Below, one piece after another: positions 46,001-52,000 of a stretch of DNA of 64,000 bases. The notes under the pieces are model-generated. The model saw only the letters and a program-made list of their open reading frames with translations, had not been told where the DNA came from and searched no databases. Position numbers and translations under genes: made by a program. Source of the stretch: Diadema setosum (Eukaryota > Echinodermata > Echinoidea > Diadematoida > Diadematidae); contig NC_092704.1 of NCBI RefSeq assembly GCF_964275005.1, positions 5,786,048-5,850,047 of the forward strand, read 5' to 3'. Positions within the stretch are counted from its first letter, which is position 1. Each line of letters starts with the position of its first letter.

Positions 46001-49000
46001 GCTATCATATAAAGCAAACACAATCAAAATTGGCTCATATATGACAGAGAAGTAGCAAATTGAAGATTTTGATCACACACGGACGGACGGACGTGTGGAC
46101 ACACGGACGGACACACACACGTACGGAGCCCGTTTCATAGTCCCCTGCTCGAACTCGTTCGGCGGGGACAAAAATACATCCAAAATTGGGGTGCTCCGTA
46201 TACCAGGGGCATATTGCCTACAACCTTTAACCTGAGAAAAACTCAAGTAAGAACTGAAAACTTAAGTTTGGTGCTGCCACTGACAGGAAAAACTCTTTTC
46301 ACAATCAACCTGTGCTTTTCTCAAGTGAAAAGTTTTATGCAACAGACCTCAGGTACATTCTTCTGCCATGATACGAAGAAATGGCTTGCTCTTCAGGGAG
46401 ACTTGGCAGCTTTGTAGCATAAAGCGAAAGTTTTGTTTTCTCATCTCAAAGGAAAGGAGAGTTTGAAGGGGGAGGGGATCAACTTGAGGTGGTATTTTTT
46501 AAACCCGAACTTACTTTCCTCAGCTGCCTGATGAGGTTGTCTTCCTTGGCCTGAAACTTGGTGCCATAGAAGAAGCCCATTGGGAGGTAGACTTGGCGAC
46601 AGTGACACCAAATGGTGGAAGGGTGGGCGGGGAACCAGGAGGGGAACAGCCTGGTTGGGGGGGGGGGGAGTTAGGATTATAGCATAATACATGGTGAAGA
46701 AACTTGGGATAATCATGTCAAGATCACATATAAAAACAAAACAAATACAGTGTATATGACTCAAATATTATTATACAGATTGATATTTCCTCTACTTTTA
46801 TAAACATGTATTTCTGACATTCATATTGATATCGTATTGATGTACTAGTATATTTCTTGTATGTGTTATGTCTATGTGTCTGTGTTTAAATATGTGTGGT
46901 CTGTATGTATGTATTCTACACTGTATGTACATGCCTATGTAATGTGTATGGATGCAAACAAAACAAATTTCCATAAATGGACAATAACACTGAATCAAAT
47001 CAAACAGAACCGAATTGATATGGGTATACGACTATGGCATGGTCATATGACTAGACCAGACCTAAGAATTAGTTGAGCACTAACCTCACTATATACTATT
47101 TGTCACGCTCATCAACACACTATCTTTCACTGTGACTGTTTCAGAGTTGACAGCGAAGTCATTAACCTCTTCAAGATAGTTTTTATCAAAAAAACAACAA
47201 CACAAAGCTATGCTTTGTTATCTGTTCTGTTATGTCAGTGTACATTCAAGGTTGTGTACTGTATACCCTTTGGTATATGGACTAGTTGATTTTTTAATCT
47301 TTTGTTTGTTTCTCTGTTCAATATGAAACAAGTGTGCAATCAACTATATTTCTATTTCCTGCTGCGCGGCTGATGCAAAATGAAGTCTTTGATAATGAGG
47401 TAGATCATGATTCAAATTCATTGTTTTCAAAATTATATTTGCATGTTTACTTGAAATGGAATACATACATACATACATACATACATACATGTACATAAGT
47501 TTATATACATACATATTGCAATGTGAAACAAACATAAAACATAAACTTGTAAGATAACACTAACATGAACACAAAATAATCTTTATTTCAATTTATGGGA
47601 GTCTGTGTAGTGGGATTTATCTCATTATTCCTATGCACATTTATTTCGCATCAGTTACAGGCAGTGTAGCAAGAAATGCATGTATACTCATAAAGTTCAT
47701 ACAAATTGTGGTAACAAGTTAAAAAAAAAAAAGAATAAGTTGTAATAATCAAGAGTTAATTTCTCATTGATGGAAACAGAACCAACAGAACAGTCATCAA
47801 TATGAAGTAAATTTGATCACACATACACAACCTTGAATGTATAGTGACATGACAGATAAGAAACAAAGTTATGTGTTAGCTTTAATGATAAAGTCTATCT
47901 TGCAAAGGCGAATGGCTGGGCTTTCAACTCTCAAGCAAACCCTCTGGAAGATATGATGAGTTGATTTAGGTGATAAAAAAGATATTTTGACTTAGCAAAC
48001 AGATAGTGTAAGGTAAACTAAGTGCACACTGAATTCTAGGTCTGTTTGAGTAATATGTTCATATCGACTTTTTTTACAACACATGAATATTGCTGCATGG
48101 ATATTGATGCATTCTTCAAAAATCTACACAGAAACTTAATCTATTACCTGCAAACTTTGTAAATACTATCAAGTGCATATTAAGTTTTCAGGAAAAAGTG
48201 AAATATACGTAAAAAGAAAATTAAAAATCATTTTTGCAGCCTAATGTTTCAACATTATTCCATAGGCCCAATAAGTAACAGCCAGTGTAAGTTTTCACAT
48301 TTTTTACTTGTATACGTAATTCTGTATACAAGACATATTCTGTGAGTATGACATTTGGCGAGTTAAGACTTCTAAGACAATTTTGCAAGTAGTTGACTTC
48401 GCAACCGAGAACCAGGTTGACAAAATTATGTCAGTTTGTCAATTTTGATGTGCAGCTAAACATGGTGATTATTGTACCTACTGCTGTGCATGTAGTTTAT
48501 GCAGAAACGATATATCGCATTAAACAAAGGATCCTCTTCAAAGGTAATATACCAGGGCCCCATTTCACAAAAACTTGATATGATAGCAACTCTTGCTGGA
48601 ATGGCAATTGTCATGGTAACAACAAGAATACAGCTTCCTGATTGGCCGTTGCTATGAGAAGTTGCCATTCCAGCAAGAGTTGCTATCCTAACATCTTTTA
48701 CAAAATGGGGCACAGATATTTTTTTTTAATAACTTCACTGCACATTTTCCACATTGTTTATATGACGTAGATACAAAAGATTGTAAAATTCTCACCAGAT
48801 TTCTGGGAACAGACAGTGCATGCCTTCCCACTTGTAGACGTTGAGAACACAGAGCCAGAACTTCCCCCAGGAGGGAATACTCTCTGCCCCACCTGGGTGG
48901 TGAGCACAAAATATGAATATTCATGGGAGTTTGACTCTTAACCAATATTGTAAACAGCATGGCTTTTGTATACAAATTACAGAGAAAACATTCTCCATTC

Positions 49001-52000
49001 TTTCTTGGGTCAGCATTGTTCTTAAAAAGGCATGCCTCCTTTCCAAAATCAATCAAACATACAAGGTACATGATTCTTTTTTGTGAAATTTTCTCCAATT
49101 TTTTTTTCTTTCGACAGAGAAATATTTCACTTTCCTACAAAAGCCACAAGTAAATCATGCTCTTTATGATAAAAAAATATGATTTACACACTGGCATAGG
49201 TGAGCCCTTAAAGAGAACAATTGAACAGAAGAGAAAGTAGAACACTCAATCAAATCACCATCGCTTTCTAATGATTATTCAGTACACTGTATCATACCAT
49301 CATTTTGGTCATCATTCAAGATTTATGTGAATACTGCAACGTTATCCTGTTATCTTAGCATCTTGTCAAGTTATAAGCATGATTTGAAGATGCAACTTCA
49401 CAATGTCAAAACATTTTTATTGCAGCATTACATGAGCACTACATCAAAACATCATGACATTATCCATTTATATTCCAAAGCAGAGAATCCTCATCTCATA
49501 CAGTGGGTGTTTATTTTGATTCAATGCAAAAGTTCATCATATTAAACCTAATAACTGCATCAGTCTCCCTTGAATAGACACAGCAGTCATATGTAGAGTG
49601 TCGACAATAGCATTATTTCAAGGCTTTCAAGGTTTTGACAGCTATGATCCATTATCACTTTAACTGCTGTGCAATATGCTCTGTGTACATAAAGTAATCT
49701 CCATGGTACAAAGGGCAATCATTGAAGTGTGCGATGTTGTAGGTTATCATGACATTTAGTGTGCAAGACTCGGCTGAATGAAAGACTGAGAGTAGGGGTT
49801 AATGACCAGTTATCTCACCCATCTTCATGAGGAGTGCCTTGGCTTTCTGAAGGTCAGGGTCGTCTGCTGGTACTCCTAGCAGCCTCATGGTCACGTAGTT
49901 CATGGCTGTGCCAAACACAGTGGCATGGTCCTCAATGTGACTGCAAGGACATGAAAATCCACTCATTTTGATCACTTCTCCTAGCCTTAACCCATTGAGG
50001 ATGGGCTGATATTGCTACAACGTGCATATCCCATGTAGACACCTGCCCGAGTATACTTGGGACTGGTCTTTAACAGGTTTAATAAATTCTACAACCCCCA
50101 AATCCCCTGCAACACTGGCACAATACTAGCTACGTACTTGCGCTTAGGAAAGGTTTTAACATTCTGCTCTTGAATGCAATCATATCACCTGAAAAAAAAA
50201 AAAAAATTGCTGTCGCCTGCACAATGCATACACAGTTAAATTCTATGCATGTTCCTACAAGAGTAAAGTTCCCGTACCACATAAAAAAAAACAGATATTT
50301 ACCAATGAGAATTTGATGTCTAAAGTTTAGACATCATCCTCTGACAAAAGCTTACAGATTTTTTATTTTTTTTTTTAAATTGGACTTCTGTTCAAAAAAA
50401 AAAATATATATATGACCCTTAGTCAACAATTTTTGTGCATTTTGAGTTCTTGTTTATCAGGTTTTTCCATAAGTGAGATGAGAGGAAATACTTTGATCAA
50501 ATATTAGACATTGAACTGTGAATAGATAAAGAGCAGTTTTAATTCATTTTTTGATGTTGGTCATTTACATACAACTGGTGAGAGGGTACTATATGACATT
50601 ACAGACAAAATGTGGACTTACAGGCCCCACCCTCCATCGGGACACTGGACGGACCGAAGGTAACGCACCATCTCCTTTTTGGATGCCTCAGGTAGAACCA
50701 CTCCGGCGATGTAACACACTATGATCAGACCTGTGAGAGAAAAATGAAGCAAGGGCTGAATATGTGGATATGATCACGCCTGGATATCATTTGGTCCTCA
50801 GAAATTTCTAAAAAATACAATCACAATTTGACACTTTGAATCTTTAATAATGAAGTGTTTTATTAATCATGAACATTTGAAAAGAACACTTTGATTGCAA
50901 CTGATTGACAAATTGCCCTACATCGACGTAAATAAGCACTGAATTGATCAGGTGATCAGGAGGTCGTAGGTTCAAATCCTGCTCGAGTATGTACGCCCAT
51001 GATTTTGTTATCATGGTTACTCCTAAAACACTGATCAATTCAGTGCTTATGTACGTCGACGTAGGGTAATTTGTCAATCAGTTGCAATGAAAACATCTCG
51101 ACGGAAGAATTTCATGAATTTGAACACTTTGATTGTCTCGCACAGATATGCACAAAACGCAGATGCAGACATGCATAGACACATACAAACACACACACAC
51201 ACTTTTATAGATACTTGTTTTATATTCATACATGTGTGCGTACAATTGTATGATCAGAAATATGTGCCAAGGTACTTAGATTAACTTGCCAAGCTTTTTC
51301 ATCAGCATTCAGCAATTCATCCTAACTTAACATAGTTGAACACACTTATGAATCAAATTACAGTTGAACCTCTCGTATCCGGACAAGTCGGGACCGGGGC
51401 TCATCCGGATAAGGGATTTGGCCGGATACGGGAGACTCGATGCTTTATACATATGTACATATACATACACATGTACTGATGTAGCCCATTGCAGTACCAC
51501 ATGTACTCGTAGTAATGTGTATACTGCAACCTTTTCATTGTTACACTCAGTAACAGACCCCAAAATAGAGGTGTATGTGAATGTTGGAAGTAATATGTAA
51601 TTCATGTGTGTTTGTGTAGGAGTTCTCAAGGAGTTGGAAATCCCCCTTTCCTCCGGTAATTATTAAAAAAAAAAAAAAAAAAAAATCACCGCGAGATTGA
51701 GTCCATATAATAGAGAGATCCGGATAAAGGGAGGCCGGATAAGAGAGGTTCAACTGTATTTAACTATTTTCATGCAACGCTTGTTCTGGAGGTTGTGGGA
51801 GAAAGGTGCAGTCAGAAAGGGTAATATAATGGAAAGAGAAGCACAGTGTCACACAAGAACGTAGTGTTCGTCTGACAGAATCAGTGCAGAGCATTTCACT
51901 CCACAAACTTTGCCATTTACCTGGCAACAAGAAAAGAGGACCTCCATAATCCCCGGCCCAGTGGCCGTCCTCTGTCTGTAGCTTGGAGTAGAATGTCATC

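Larger units (their letters stand above)
44330..46514 (-). other. LSS intron 6
   Basis: Half of it is a tandem array at 44950-46070 within a repeat that ends in a CGGACGGACG tract near 46078-46125. Confidence 0.75.
46651..48795 (-). other. LSS intron 5
   Basis: It contains a poly-G tract at 46657-46669 (plus strand) at its 3' end, a (CATA)n run at 47461-47490 and a foldback at 48549-48710. The rest is AT-rich. Confidence 0.7.
50731..51920 (-). other. LSS intron 2
   Basis: It contains a foldback with a tRNA-like core at 50894-51088 and a TA-flanked pogo/Tigger-like MITE at 51361-51756. Confidence 0.75.

Noticed and set aside
44950..46070. CRISPR-like array
   Set aside because: Whole 159-bp units repeat, with no short repeat/unique spacer pattern, and the context is a eukaryotic intron. 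It is a minisatellite.
50935..51005. Functional tRNA gene
   Set aside because: A B box is present but no matching A box or cloverleaf; the segment lies in the loop of a foldback element.
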